Shown piece after piece: positions 1 through 10,470 of a DNA stretch of 64,000 bases (position 1 is the first letter of the stretch; each line of letters opens with the position of its first letter). The position numbers and the translations under genes were made by a program. Source of the DNA: Semisulcospira habei (lineage: Eukaryota > Mollusca > Gastropoda > Semisulcospiridae); NCBI GenBank assembly GCA_036245525.1, contig BTPG01000004.1, positions 215,015,722 through 215,079,721 of the forward strand, given 5' to 3'. The notes below the pieces were generated by a model. It was given only the letters and a program-made list of their open reading frames with translations. It searched no databases and was not told where the DNA came from.

Positions 1-300
1 CTTTATACCCCCAACCCCTCCCCTGTCGTTTTTCTGTTGTTATTGTGATTCTCGTCGCTGTATTTTGCTGATGGGCTGATGCCTGAAGCAATAAACCAGT
101 TCGAGTTCTCGAGTTCTCTTTCTCTCTTCCCCCCCCCCCCCTCCTCTCTCTCTCTCGCGGTCTCTCTCTTCTCTCTCTCTCCCCGGCCTCACACACGCGC
201 ATTTACTTTTGCTCGCTCCTGCGCGCGCTTACACACACTCTTGTCTCTCGTGTTTAGTTTTTCTCGGAGTCTTTCTCTTACGATTTTTTTCTTTGACGTC
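1..300. other. Pyrimidine-rich low-complexity DNA, no gene
   Basis: Positions 110-300 are dominated by CTCTCT, poly-C and CT-rich microsatellite. Open frames here encode only Ser/Leu/Phe/Pro-rich low-complexity peptide and are not credible genes. Confidence 0.7.
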
Positions 301-515
301 ATTTTTACTTTTGTTCTTCCTTTTCTTTTCTTTTTTTCTTTTTATTTTTACGTCACCTTCAGTTGCCACATTCCTTCTGCATATGAAGATAAGTAGCGGC
401 TAATGTCTCTGTTTGTTTGTCTATTTTGACAAAGAGTATTTACCCGAAATATTAATAAATTGTGTTGTACCGTTTTTTCTAAGCGTGTTTCTTTCTCATA
501 ATTCAGAGACCACAG
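300..515 (+). repeat. Dispersed repeat, copy 1 (TTCTAAGCGTGTTTC-ended)
   Basis: Shares long stretches with 21285-21535: ACTTTTGTTCTTC, TTGCCACATTCCTTCT, ATTAATAAATTGTG, then TTTTCTAAGCGTGTTTCTTT. The same terminal motif occurs at 15308 and in the palindrome at 41668-41759. Unclassified interspersed repeat. Confidence 0.6.
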
Positions 516-939
516 AAAGGTGCGAGTCAGTACTCATAATGCACAGAAAAGTTTCATCCACTGTGTAGAGGAGAAGAGGAATTCATCCATCCATTCTCAA
601 TTAGATGCAGGTTTGGTGGCAAAAGTTGTCACGCTTGAGTGGTTTTCAACTGAGCCATCTTCAAGTGGCAAATGACTCAAGGGCAGCAAGAACAGCTGGA
701 CTTCATACACGATACAGATGTGGCATTCACAGCATGCAGCATTCAACGTTTACCCCAACATGAAATCTAGCTTAGTTCTGTGCATATGACCTGTCTCCCT
801 CTGTTACCCCACACTGATTCCTAGTACGATTGAATCAGTTTTGAGCAACCTTCTTCTTCGCATAAAAAAGGGGGCTTAAAAGACGGATACAATTGTACTC
901 TACCAAGAGCAATGTTAAAGGGCAAAATGTGTCACATCA

Positions 940-1258
940 AGAGAGATGGTCCCTTTTCTCACATGCTGGAGGTGTTGCCTAACGACTATGTACCAGCTGC
1001 AGGAGATGGATTGACCATGACAATTCAAGGGTAGTGCCAGATGAGCTTGGCGCCTGAAGGCGCCAAGCTCATCTGGCACTACCCTTGAATTGTCATGGTC
1101 AATCCATCTCCTGCTGTTCAGGCGCCAAGGTAGTCTGGCACTACCCTTGAATCATCATGGTCAATCCATCTCCTGCGGTTCAGGCGCCAAGCTAGTCTGG
1201 CACTACCCATGAATCACCATGGTCAAGCCATCTCCTGCTGTAGGGACTCGGGGCTAAA
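940..1258. mobile_element. Foldback MITE, H1 group alpha, with extra right arms
   Basis: Carries the group-alpha arm (CAGGAGATGGATTGACCATG) around the H1 core. Positions 999-1054 and 1059-1114 form a perfect 56-bp stem with a 4-nt loop (TGAA). The right arm is then repeated twice more in direct orientation (about 1119-1175 and 1182-1243), and the element ends GGGGCTAAA. No coding capacity. Confidence 0.8.
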
Positions 1259-1458
1259 GACCGCCATGTAGATGGCTACAGCCACCCAAATGACGATCTT
1301 TAATGACAGGAAACCTTTCACAAGAGTAGTCAAATCAAAACAGATTGTGCTGAACAAATGATCCCTGTCTGTGAGACACACAGTAAACCGTGCAAGCTAA
1401 GGGTGTAAGCCATTTAGAAGGCACTGAACCTTAAAACACCCCCCCCCCCCAACACCTC

Positions 1459-1533
1459 CCTCAACACCCTGCTGGATCTCAGTCTTAACCCTTTGGGTGT
1501 CAGCAGCAGGTTTGTGTCGCCCTTAAAACAGCA

Positions 1534-1571
<38 letters not shown>

Positions 1572-1622
1572 TCAACACCCTGCTGGATCTCAGTCTTAAC
1601 CCTTTGAGTGTCAGCAGCAGGT
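1459..1622 (+). repeat. Direct duplication around poly-C
   Basis: About 50 bp beginning CAACACCCTGCTGGATCTCA and running into TTAACCCTTTG is repeated at 1459 and 1572. The copies are separated by a poly-C tract (about 1537-1570). Confidence 0.7.
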
Positions 1623-1681
1623 TTTTGTCACCCTGTAGGAATCACCGTGACAAAAAATCCTACCGACATGCAAAGGGTTAA
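1596..1681. mobile_element. TTAA foldback MITE (TTAACCCTTTG family)
   Basis: 86 bp, TTAA at both ends, imperfect terminal inverted repeats (TTAACCCTTTGAGTGTC / GACATGCAAAGGGTTAA) and a TTTTTGTCACC / GTGACAAAAA inner stem. The same family lies at 5115, 22981 and 50209. TTAA ends with CCC/GGG resemble piggyBac target and terminus chemistry; that assignment is inference. Confidence 0.75.
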
Positions 1682-1846
1682 AACGTTGGCTAGTCCGCTC
1701 GTAAGCGCAGTGTTTTTGTCTACTGTATTGAAAAAATACGGTAGACTTTGAAATGGGGCTGGGTCAGAGCACATTCCGAGCATGCACATGACATTTTTGG
1801 CGTGCTGCGCAGAAATTCTGGCAAAGAAGTAACACGATAAAAATGA

Positions 1847-2165
1847 CGTCACGTCTAGCTATGCAAACCTTGCTAGAGAACGTCTTTTAGGCGCCCCAAG
1901 CGCCATATGTGTGTATGTGTGTCCGTCTGTGACAGCGACTAGAGGACGGACAAGCTTGAAATTTTAGGTTATTGTCCCTAAAAGAATTATCTCGGAACCT
2001 TTTTTGATTTTTCTTATTAATAAGATGCTCATTGGCGAGAAAATGGCCGTTTCACAAATACTGGTTGATCCACACTGGAGTCCGTAAGTTTTCTTATTTT
2101 TACTAGCTATTTTCTGTATAGCTCGATTAAAGGGAGATAGTGAAGGAGTTTGTTAACCAGCATTG
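1847..2165 (+). repeat. Diverged third copy of the large 23/60-kb repeat
   Basis: Order of motifs matches 60017-60400: GTCTAGCTAT, GTGTGTAT, ACAAGCTTGAAA, GGAGTCCGTAA, TTAACCAGCATTGTA-like, AGAACTT. Lower identity than the two main copies. Confidence 0.5.
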
Positions 2166-2329
2166 TACCTCTAGAACTTTATGAGTGATATATTTTTTTT
2201 TAATATATATTTTCACGTTTTGGGGATCAATTTCATGAATAATATGGGTTAATCTTAAAACAATTTAATCTTTTTTATGAAAAAAAACAATCTTCTCATT
2301 AATAATCGCATAATTTTTCTAATACAGTC

Positions 2330-3700
2330 AAGTCAAAAAAATTTATTTATCCCACGAAGGGGCAATTCCAGTTTGGACGGGAGCGAATAAATATATCAAG
2401 TGAAGTAAAAAATGGATAAGACATGCACACACATAGTGACATACACCCAGGCACGCAAAATTAAGAACTATACTAATACTGACAGCTATGCTAATACTGA
2501 CAACTATACTAATATACCAATACTGACAGCTATGCTAATACTGACAACTATACTAATACTGACACCTATACTAATACAGACATCTATGCTAATATTGACA
2601 TACATTACATGCATAAAAAAGAGCTATTATCACATAAACCTTACAAGAACAAAACTGGCACTTTCCATCCCCCTCATGTTCGAGTACAGATGTCACAGCT
2701 GAATATATTTAATAAAAGTCTATGCCACTTTGTTAAAAAAAGCAACAGTGGTGGGAATAAAAGAAAACTTCCTTCTGTTTGTCTAACAGCTGTGACATCT
2801 GTACCGGCAGGCTGAGGGCAACAGCTCAAATTTTGTATTTAAAATATGGTCTTTTCAGCTAATAATGGACATTGCTTTCTTCACTGTCTGCTGGTCAAAA
2901 AAAAGACGATATAGTTCTCGGAGGCTCACCAATGATCTTGGAGCAGATTTTCATGGTCCGTTCAAGGCTGTTTTTGTTTTTGGCATTAAAGAGCTGAACC
3001 AGCAGAAAAAAAGAAAAAGTCAAAACACTTTCCACAAATGATTTGTAAAAGAGCCTCAGAAATGTTCTGTCCACAGAAAAGGAATTTAGCTTCCTGAGGA
3101 AGTACAACCCTTGGTTACATTTTTTTTACTACTGCCTCTGTGTTTTCATCCCATCTCAGCTTTTCATCAAAGATATTTAAACTGGCTAACTATTTCAACC
3201 TCTTGGCCATGAATCACAGTGTTCACCAGGACAGGACTAATTCGTCTAAAGTCAACAGGCAACTCCCTCGTCTTAGAAACATTTAGTTCAAGATATGATC
3301 TATCACACCAGTCACCAAACTCGTTTAACCACAGGACCATGACTCTGCTCGGAGCCAAACAACAAACTAAGTAGGGCAGTGTCATCTGAAAACTTGAGAC
3401 GGTGATGGTTCTCATTCACACTTCTGCAGTCATCAGTGTATAAAATGTACAAAAGGGGAGATAATACACAACCCTGAGGGGAACCCGTGCTTGTGTACAA
3501 GCACCTCAAAAAATGGCCATTGCAATACAGTTTGAGTCAAGAATGATCCAAAGGACAAGCCTGATTCACGAAAAAAATCTGAAATTAGTTTAGTGACCAG
3601 GATATCAGGCTGGATTGTCTGAAAAGCAGACGAAAAATCTGCAAAGAGAATTTTAGCACAAGCATTTGGTATTACGGTATTTACATAAGCCTACAGTTTG
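2330..3700 (-). pseudogene. Rex1/CR1-like LINE reverse-transcriptase relic
   Basis: On the minus strand, broken frames encode recognisable non-LTR reverse transcriptase: ADFSSAFQTIQP (motif A region, about 3650-3620), then STGSPQGCVLSPLLYILYTD, KFSDDTALLSLL (the catalytic motif-C Asp pair appears as SDD), then LELNVSKTRELPVDFRR and a downstream LLRKLNSFSV..VCSKIIG-type thumb segment. The 3' end carries CCCCTTCGTGGGATAAATAAA, typical of Rex1-type LINE tails. Several frameshifts and stops interrupt it, so it is a dead copy. Positions 2460-2600 hold a degenerate CTAATACTGACA-like repeat within the tail. Confidence 0.75.
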
Positions 3701-4070
3701 TCTTGGCTGTCGGGTATGATTAGGACCATTGTCACCTGTATGCCCTAGGTTTGAAAATCAGACCATGTTCTGTACCATTTTTAGGATTTATTTGTAAAAC
3801 AGCTAACATAACTTTAATTTTTCTTTTACAAAAAAAAATATCTTCTCATTAATACCTGCATGATTTTTCATAAACACTGTTTGCATAAGCCTGCTGTTTG
3901 TCCCGGCCCTGGGGTAGGATTAGGTCAAATTGTGACCTGTAAGCCCTAGGTGTGAAAATCCGGAAGAAAATTGCAAAGTTAATTCTCTGATATGTCAAAT
4001 GTTAGTACTGCGATGGGCGACGTATAACATCGAGTCATCACCATGAACACAGCGTCGTTGGACTAATGAT
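3700..4070. other. Intergenic, short duplicated motif only
   Basis: Two similar stretches (about 3680-3770 and 3880-3970) share GGTAGGATTAGG and CCCTAGGT motifs, indicating an old local duplication. No coding signal is seen. Confidence 0.4.
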
Positions 4071-4150
4071 GCCATGACGTGAAGCTTGAAGTGACGTCAT
4101 TTCGCTGCTCGTGCTATTATTCTTCAGTCTTCAGAATAGGTATACTACGC

Positions 4151-4380
4151 CAGAACATGGAGCTTACAAATGGCGGGAATCGCTGTGTGTCCGTCTTTAT
4201 TTCTGTGTGCCAGTGTTTGTGGATCAGAGGGTGGGTTAGAGTAGAAGGAGATGGATTCCTGTCGGTACATGAGCCCACAGAGTGTACTAATGGCGGGAAG
4301 CGCCATAAGTCCATCTTTATTTGTGTGCGTCAACATGTGTTGATCAGGGATTGGCTTAGAGAGGAGGGAAATGGATCAGC
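4151..4380 (+). repeat. Two-copy tandem duplication, about 117 bp
   Basis: Units at about 4151-4260 and 4269-4380 share AATGGCGGGAA..CGC, GTCC.TCTTTATTT.TGTG and GGATCAG; each ends GGATGGAT/GGATCAGC-like. Non-coding. Confidence 0.55.
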
Positions 4381-4529
4381 ATAAACCTAAAATATGAACA
4401 ACTCTGAATGTTCCTAAAAGATAAACGCATCTGAGCTCCAAACAATACAGTATACTTTGGGATGAAATCCTCATCTTGTTTAATTTGCCTATTGTCCTAT
4501 GAAGGTACATAACAGATAAAAAGCTAGAT

Positions 4530-4626
4530 CAACCATTTTAGTTCAAGCTATTTTGGCACCACCCTTGGACTATCAAAGTCCAATTTATTATAAGTACTAG
4601 TGTATCAGAATGAAATAGGTTAACTT
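4530..4626. mobile_element. H1 MITE fragment, delta-type right half
   Basis: Contains AGTTCAAG and the right arm CTATTTTGGCACCACCC, then the delta outer arm (AGTGTATCAGAATGAAA) and terminal GGTTAA. The left half is deleted. Confidence 0.6.
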
Positions 4627-4779
4627 AAACAGGACTGGAGAACAGCCTAAATTTAGCACCCATGTCACATTATGTACAGCAATCAAAGGTCAGATGTCAC
4701 CATGATGTATGATAGAATGATACACATGAGTCAAGTGAATAATGCAAGCGTGACCATGGGTTTTTCTTCAGGGCACACG

Positions 4780-4993
4780 TACAGTAAAACCCATTGTGAG
4801 CAGCCACCATTTTTGCAATTTTTTTGAAAAGACAGGCTCTCTCTTATGAAACATTTTCACCAAGTTGCAGGGCAAAAAAAGGTTACCTGTCATTAAAGAC
4901 CATCCTTTAAATGGCTGTGGCCACCTAAACGATGGTCTTTAATGACAGGTGGTCTCTCATGAGGGTGGTCACTCAAAACGGGCTCTGCTGTAG
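4780..4993. mobile_element. Foldback element with CAGTAAAACC / CTCTGCTG ends
   Basis: Starts TACAGTAAAACCC and ends GGGCTCTGCTGTA, with a central hairpin CCTGTCATTAAAGACCATC / GATGGTCTTTAATGACAGG (about 4888-4948). Relatives lie at 9330-9425 and 59708-59845. The TA borders suggest a TA-target (mariner-like) MITE, which is inference. Confidence 0.6.
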
Positions 4994-5114
4994 TGTCCAA
5001 TCTTCCATGTCAATCTGGTTGAGCTACGTAAGCTTTGCTCAGCACAACAGTCTCTCCCATCTCTCCTGCTTGACACCTAAAACATTTAAATCTGCCCACC
5101 CCTAGTGTCTGGCG

Positions 5115-5207
5115 TTAACCCTTTGGCTGTTGGTAGTGGTTTTAGTGGCGATGACTCTGCAGGAAATAATCCTGATCAAAACCACTTCTGACAGCCAAAG
5201 TGGTTAA
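5115..5207. mobile_element. TTAA foldback MITE (TTAACCCTTTGGCTGT family)
   Basis: 93 bp between TTAA sites with inverted ends TTAACCCTTTGGCTGT and ACAGCCAAAGTGGTTAA, plus an inner stem GGTTTTAGTGGCGAT / ATCAAAACCAC. Non-coding. Confidence 0.75.
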
Positions 5208-5416
5208 AAAAAAAAAAAAAGGTAAAACAAACCTCAAAATGCTACGCAATAAAAGTGTTAATAAAATAATAACCCCCCTGTGCTAGCGATCGTCGGTACT
5301 GTGAACAGGGTTAATAATTATTATGGGATGAAATATTTGCAATGGGTGACAGTGCGGAAAATTTAAATGTGTTATAAAAGGTCCACAGGAGAACAATGCC
5401 CCAAAATGCATAGCCA

Positions 5417-5482
5417 GCAAGAGACATAAATTCTCCTGAGCCCCTGCATTCGCAGGGGCTCAGGAGAATTTATGTCTCTTGC
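5417..5482. mobile_element. H2 hairpin, perfect 31-bp stem
   Basis: Left arm 5417-5447 (starts GCAAGAGACATAAATTC) is exactly complementary to 5452-5482, with loop ATTC. It is the H2 core, about 200 bp from the DDAH exon at 5678. Confidence 0.8.
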
Positions 5483-5677
5483 AGATGGAACAGGCCAACT
5501 GAAGGGCTGTTCCGTCTCAACCAAAAAGCTGAAATTCAGGTTTCTGGGTGGCTTCAAAAAGCTGAATCTCGAGGACTGTAGACTGTCGCCCACTTATCCG
5601 TCATGATAAACATTGAAACGCTCTCTAAAAATAAAATAGTATTATGGGATGGAAAGCTGGGCCACAGCTGCACCTAC

Positions 5678-5809
5678 CCCATAACTGTTGTCGCCCATCT
5701 CGTTGCGGACGTGGTGGATGAGACGTCCATTGACGTACAGCATGTCCGCCGCTCGTCTGGAGTCTAGCTGCATCACTTTGTAGGGGTAGCTGGCCACCTC
5801 TTGCATTTT
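5678..5809 (-). CDS. DDAH: DDAH internal exon (KMQEVASYPYK...DNSYG)
   Basis: 132 bp = 44 codons, acceptor TGTGTGACAG, donor GGG|GTAGGT; phase 0 at both ends. The next exon was not found between 1 and 5677. Confidence 0.8.
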
Positions 5810-7760
5810 CTGTCACACAAACACACAAGCATCAGAACTATCCAGGAGAAAAGCCTAATACAAAACTGGCTGGGTTCCAAGAGTCAATGGACAATAAATT
5901 GCGGTGGTAGAAATGTCAGGCTAGAAGTTCTACTCTACTGAGTAGAACGACAATACTGTAACCATATATGAAATTAATGGTTTGACGCACACATAAAAAG
6001 CAAAACACACGAAAAACTATTTAGAGAGAAAAATGAATTTCTCTCTAAAATGTATTTTTTCGAAAAATACTTACCGATGACATTACTAATAGGAAATACC
6101 TCTTAGCTAGCACAATTTCAGCCAAAATTTGGTTGTGTACCTATAGGGCAGGGGAGGCAACCTAGGGGCGTGTATCGTGACCCAGCCCCCGAGTAGCCTC
6201 CCGTCCCTACCCATCCGGTCACGCGCTTAGCGCGCCAGTTTGTTCTCTTAGCTAGCCGTGAACAGTTGTGTATCTTCTCTACTTGGCTGTGTACGGTGGG
6301 ACCGGTCTTGTGACCTTAGACGTGTTACCGGGGATTGCGGTGCTTTCTGCGCTAGCTTGGATATACCTGCGTGGGGTATACTGTTAGGACTTAAGGGGGC
6401 CGGGCGAGGTGTGGGTGTGGTGGCAGTCAATGCAGAAGTGCACGAAACTATACCAGTCATTTCAGTTGTCATCGGTAATGTATTTGAGGAAAGAAATGAT
6501 TCCGCAGTTTTTCTCTGCAGAAGACACATTTCTCTCCTTGGGCAGTCTGCTCTCCAAAAATCACAGATCCAAACACAATTCTGATGCCTAACAAGCAAAA
6601 TGAACTGATGTGAACACAGCAGAAGACCTTTCTCTTTTCCTGCCGTAGAAACTCTTCCGAGCAACCACCATTTCTGTGACAAGTTCCCTGTCAAGAGAAG
6701 TCCACCGTATCCCATTTAAACATCAAGGTCGCATTTCCCCAATTTTGGAGGTGTCACCTAACGACTAGATACCTGTTGCACGAGATGGATCGACCATGAT
6801 AATTCAAGGGTAGTGGGCAGTGCCAGGTTAGCTTGGCGCCTACAGGCGCCGCCAAGCTAATCTGGCACTACCAATGAATGATCATGGTTGATCCATCACG
6901 TGGAGTAGCGTGTGTGTGTGTGTCTGTTGGAGGGGGGGGGGGAGGGAGGAGGGGGTGGGGGGGGGGTCCTAGGTGGCTTGGTGGTAGAGCATTTGACTCT
7001 CGTCCAAAAGGTCCCATGGTCGAATCCAGCTGGGGTCAAAATTTGTTCAGGCCCTATGTTGGTGCTCCATCTTTGAAAATCATCTTCATGGTGGACAAAC
7101 AACGTTAAGCACTAAGCGTTTTTGTTGTGTCAGGGCTAAATGGGTTATCAGTGGTGTTCAACAACATGTGATCTCTCGTATGGGTGGTCACCAAAACTTC
7201 AAGCAGGTTCTGCTGCAGCAATGATTTTTTTCACGAGGCATAGATTTTTAGTTGAAATTCAAATGTATAATAATAATACTACCGGTTATTATATAGGCGC
7301 TTTTTCCCAATTCGGCAAATGGGCTGAAAGCGCCGCGAACCCAACACGCACGCTCACGTGACACACACACATTCACTCTGAAGACAAACACAGTGCAAGA
7401 CAGACACAGGACATTCACGTGGTGCGAAGGGTCAGCTCAGCTACTGAGGTTTCGGAAATTTTGATCGCGTGTATTTGAAATTTATAAAGTGACCTGAAAC
7501 TGGTACCAAAGATATATCACAATAATAAATAAAACATAAACTTCTTTTTTAAAAATCTACCTGCAATATGACATTGACGTCGGTGCCTACAGCAACAGCC
7601 ATAATTTCACGCCCTGCCATGGCGAATCCATCCTTCAGGTGTTCCAGATCTGAGTTAGTGATGTCAATCATGGACACCGTGTGGTCGGAAAAGGCCTCTG
7701 CCACTGCCTTGGCTCCCTGTGGGTTCGTTCGCTTCCCGACGCCCACAAAAATCTCCTTGC
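5678..7760 (-). CDS. DDAH: DDAH (dimethylarginine dimethylaminohydrolase), partial gene
   Basis: Two coding exons, read 7760-7561 then 5809-5678, join in phase (exon ends CAG, next starts AAA). The peptide begins GKEIFVGVGKRTNPQGAKAV, continues AFSDHTVSMIDITNSDLEHL and KDGFAMAGREIMAVAVGTDV, and in the next exon has MQEVASYPYKVMQLDS and ADMLYVNGRLIHHVRNE. This matches the DDAH/arginine-deiminase fold region around (G)xEFFVGLSKRTNxxGA and HLKSxxxMAG. DDAH hydrolyses asymmetric dimethylarginine to citrulline and dimethylamine in the cytosol, relieving nitric-oxide-synthase inhibition. In the family the catalytic His lies in the HLK segment (present) and the catalytic Cys near the C-terminus (not in this window). 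N- and C-terminal exons were not located; the 1.75-kb intron between the two exons holds SINE and MITE copies. Confidence 0.85.
6397..6480 (+). repeat. Interspersed repeat shared with 12192-12285
   Basis: GGGCGAGGTGTGGGTGTGG, TCAATGCAGAAGTGC and CACGAAACTATACCAGTCAT are shared in order with 12192-12285. Unclassified. Confidence 0.6.
6721..6905. mobile_element. Foldback MITE, H1 group alpha
   Basis: GGAGGTGTCACCTAACGACTA, GAGATGGATCGACCATGAT and AATTCAAGGGTAGTG precede TTAGCTTGGCGCC; the right arm returns to CATGGTTGATCCATC. The core has a small internal insertion (GGGCAG). Confidence 0.7.
6966..7110 (+). mobile_element. tRNA-derived SINE fragment
   Basis: GGTGGCTTGGTGGTAGAGC (box A-like) and GGTCGAATCC (box B) are spaced as in a tRNA, followed by an unrelated body. 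The anticodon arm is imperfect, so it is a SINE head rather than a functional tRNA. Confidence 0.55.
7265..7500. mobile_element. SINE relic related to 10817-11265
   Basis: TATATAGGCGC, AGCGCCGCGAACCCAACACG, CACGCTCACGTGA, ACATTCACGTGGTGC and GTATTTGAAATTTATAAAG appear in the same order as in the SINEs at 10817-11265 and 33281-33706. Confidence 0.6.
7561..7760 (-). CDS. DDAH: DDAH internal exon (KRTNPQGA...HLKDG)
   Basis: 200 bp; acceptor GCAATTGCAG, donor CAG|GTAGAT. Begins with two bases completing a Gly codon and ends at phase 0. Confidence 0.85.
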
Positions 7761-7813
7761 CTGCAATTGCAAAATAAAAAATAAGTAAAATATGCCTACA
7801 CAGTGTGCTTCTC

Positions 7814-7915
7814 ACTTTAGTATATATCCATTTTCAGAAGAACACAAATTAAAATCACTGAGAATGTCAGTGATTTTAATTTGTGTTCTTCTGAAACTGG
7901 ATAAACTAAAGTTAA
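7814..7915. mobile_element. Foldback MITE with 30-bp-plus hairpin
   Basis: TTTCAGAAGAACACAAATTA followed by AAATCACTGA pairs with TCAGTGATTTTAATTTGTG and TTCTTCTGAAA around a 5-nt loop. Flanking TTTAGTATATATCC and GGATAAACTAAAG extend the inverted repeat. Confidence 0.7.
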
Positions 7916-7938
7916 ATACTAAAGTAGTAAAATTTCAA

Positions 7939-8110
7939 TTAACCCGTTCAGTGCTGAGAAAATCTGAGCACCACTCAAATGCAAGAGGTATAGATCCTCA
8001 TGAGCCCCCGCAATCGCGCAGGCTCATGAAGATCTATGCCTCTTGCTGACACCACTTTGAATCCATGTTCAAGGCAAAGAACGGTTCAAACCTTTGGATG
8101 TTGCCAGCAC
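7939..8110. mobile_element. TTAA element with H2 hairpin
   Basis: Starts TTAACCCGTTCAGTGC; hairpin at 7981-8046 (GCAAGAGGTATAGATCCTC ... GCCTCTTGC); followed by GACACCACTTTGAATCCATG, the usual H2 3' flank. The right TTAA end is not clear. Confidence 0.65.
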
Positions 8111-8660
8111 CTTTGAATTTGAATCCAGAAAAACTGCAAGATATTAGTCGACCATGATAGTGCAAGGATAGTGCTGGAGTAGCCTGGCACCACAAGGCCC
8201 TAGAGCTTTTGAAGTCTGTCTCACTCGGTCCCATCAGTCTCACGGGTCCATCACTCATTAGTCCCTTGAACTCTCAGGCACAGGAAGTGTTTTCCATTTC
8301 AATGTGCAAATGGAGATTTGTTATACAAATATGGCTGAATCAGTGAATGTGTTGAAAAAGAAAAAGGTTCACTCTCACTATCTCACCACCACAATCAATA
8401 ACCTCCTCAGGTGATGGACTGTGTAGTAGTGATCTAAAAATCGGTCTCAAACAAAGGGGTGGGACCGCTTAGTACTCTGTGGCAAGTAGTACCCCCTGGC
8501 TTTGCAAAGTTCTATTGTGTCCTGTGCCCCAAGTTTAGCATTTTTTCGCTGCTAAATATTCAATGTAACCAAATGGAGAAAAAAAGGGTAAATAGTAAGA
8601 ATCCTGTTCATTTTAGTCTCTTTTCTGGGATGTGCACCCAATCTTCATCCATTCCATATA
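8110..8660. other. Intergenic, nothing recognised
   Basis: No coding homology, splice-supported exon or clear repeat structure was found on either strand. Confidence 0.4.
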
Positions 8661-8668
8661 TATTCGTA

Positions 8669-8891
8669 ACTCTTATCATACTGAGGCTAAAAGCTTCAAA
8701 TTTGTACAATACCATATATGCAATCTATGTTATAGTACTTACAGATTAGGATATAGGCCAGTGGCTTTAGTTCAAGGGTGGTGCCAGAATAGCTTGGCGC
8801 CTAGAGGCGCCAAGCTATTCTGGCACTACCCTTGAACTATTTTAGTCAAACTTATTTCACACATTGGTGTATTCCGAATGATAAGGGTTAA
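8669..8891. mobile_element. TTAA foldback MITE, H1 group gamma
   Basis: Outer arms ACTCTTATCATACTGAGGC (left, TTAA degraded) and CCGAATGATAAGGGTTAA (right). The H1 hairpin lies at 8770-8836 (TTCAAGGGTGGTGCCAGAAT). Close relatives are at 49864 and 58322. Confidence 0.75.
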
Positions 8892-9039
8892 GCAGACACA
8901 CCAAAACGGGCAAAACTAAAATCCTACCAAACAAGTATCGACCCAACTTTTCCCCCCTATGTTACGACAAACACACAATTTTTCCGCCCTCATCTAAGTG
9001 ACAGAAAGAAAAGCATGGGACCAGCAATGGGTAATCTGC

Positions 9040-9230
9040 TTAACCCTTTTAGCCCCAAGGTCCCATTTCTCAAATTTTGGAAGTGTTGCCTAATCACTAA
9101 TGACTATGTACCAGTTGCAGGAGATGGATTGACCATGACAATTCAAGGGTAGTGCCAGATTAACTTGGCACTACCCTTGAATTATGGTCAATCAATCTCC
9201 TGCTGTTGGGACTCAGGGCTAAATGGATTA
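9040..9230. mobile_element. TTAA MITE, H1 group alpha with shortened core
   Basis: TTAACCCTTTTAGCCCC at the left and GGGCTAAATGG at the right. The GGCGCC loop-proximal part of the H1 core is deleted, leaving CCAGATTAACTTGG. Confidence 0.75.
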
Positions 9231-9438
9231 GACATGTGGTTGCCTTCTAAAGATGTTCACTTTGGCAGGTTCAACTGTATTATAAGTAGGGCCTGAAATA
9301 GCCACTGTATCGGTAGTGGTTTGGATTATGGAAAGTCTTTACAAAGTTGAAGGGCAAAAATGTTACCCAACATTTTGGTGGTTGCGGCCACCTAAACGAT
9401 GGTTTTTTAATGACAGGTGGTACTGTGGTAGACTATCA

Positions 9439-9458
9439 NNNNNNNNNNNNNNNNNNNN
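9439..9458. other. Assembly gap, 20 N
   Basis: Run of N followed by poly-T. Peptides spanning it are meaningless. Confidence 1.
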
Positions 9459-9775
9459 GATTTTTTTTTTTTTTTTTTTTTTATCAAAAAAACTATATGA
9501 ATGGGCATTCTTGCGGACACCACCTGACTAACGCTAAAGGGGCCATCTTCACTAAATTTCGGTGTAACGGTAACCAGTACTGACGTGAATCAATTTAAGC
9601 GAAATCATACAGTCTGCCCCAATGCGATTCTCGGCATCGCGAGGCGTGACACAGCGTGTCAGCTAGCTACGAGTTCTTATAATCTCAGTCTTACTTATCA
9701 AACTCACAAAATGATACCTCATTCGCCATTTTCACTGGTGAAAGTGTAATAATGTATGGAGCACTAAGATGGATC

Positions 9776-9960
9776 ATGGATGGACTGATGGATGGATGGA
9801 TGGATGGATGGATGGATGAATGGACGGATCGGATGGATGGACGGACGGACGGTGGGCGGACGGATGGAGAGTCAGATGGATGGACGGACGGACGGATGGG
9901 TGCATGCATGCATGGATGCATGGACGGATGGATGCATGGAAGGACAGACGGACTGATGCC
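9776..9960 (+). repeat. Degenerate GGAT/GGAC microsatellite
   Basis: GATGGATGGATG interspersed with GGACGGAC and GCATGCATGC. A related array is at 22523-22670. The open frames on both strands follow from the tetranucleotide period. Confidence 0.85.
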
Positions 9961-10418
9961 AGCATTAATCGAAGGGTGGCCTGAGTGGGCTGTAGTTCAA
10001 TGGGTGGAGGGATGAACTGCGTCGGTCCAGACTACATAAATGACTGTCAAGCGCATAAAGTGCCGCACAGAAACAACAACAACAACACAACAGTTTCCGA
10101 ATCCTAGTATTTCCTTGGTATTTCGGAATAGTAAGAGGACACCGGTACTTTGGTACCTACTTTTGAAGAAAAGGCGAGAGAGACTGTGATGACCGTATCA
10201 GTGTTGACAGCGGGTATACCTACAGAATAACTCACTGAGAGACAAACCGGCAGCCAGCTTCCGCCAAAGGCGCCCGTCCCAGGACACAAGGATAGGTTCT
10301 TTCCTTACATGTAGCCCGGCTCTGAAAGTGTTACGACACACAACTGCTTTAAAAGCTACTCATAGAAGAAAATTCCGCACTGGAGACTCGACCATTTGCT
10401 GACAGCTTGTGTTGTACG

Positions 10419-10470
10419 GCAAGAGGTTTAGATCCTCATGAGCCCCGGCATGAGGATCTATGCCTCTTGC
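10419..10470. mobile_element. H2 hairpin, shortened
   Basis: GCAAGAGGTTTAGATCCTCA and TGAGGATCTATGCCTCTTGC flank a reduced loop; followed by the H2 flank GACACCACTTTAAATCCAT. Confidence 0.65.

Noticed and set aside
6248..6715. 155-residue minus-strand frame
   Set aside because: No homology recognised and it overlaps the dispersed repeat at 6397-6480.
6966..7035. tRNA gene
   Set aside because: Box A and B are present but the anticodon arm is imperfect and a SINE body follows.
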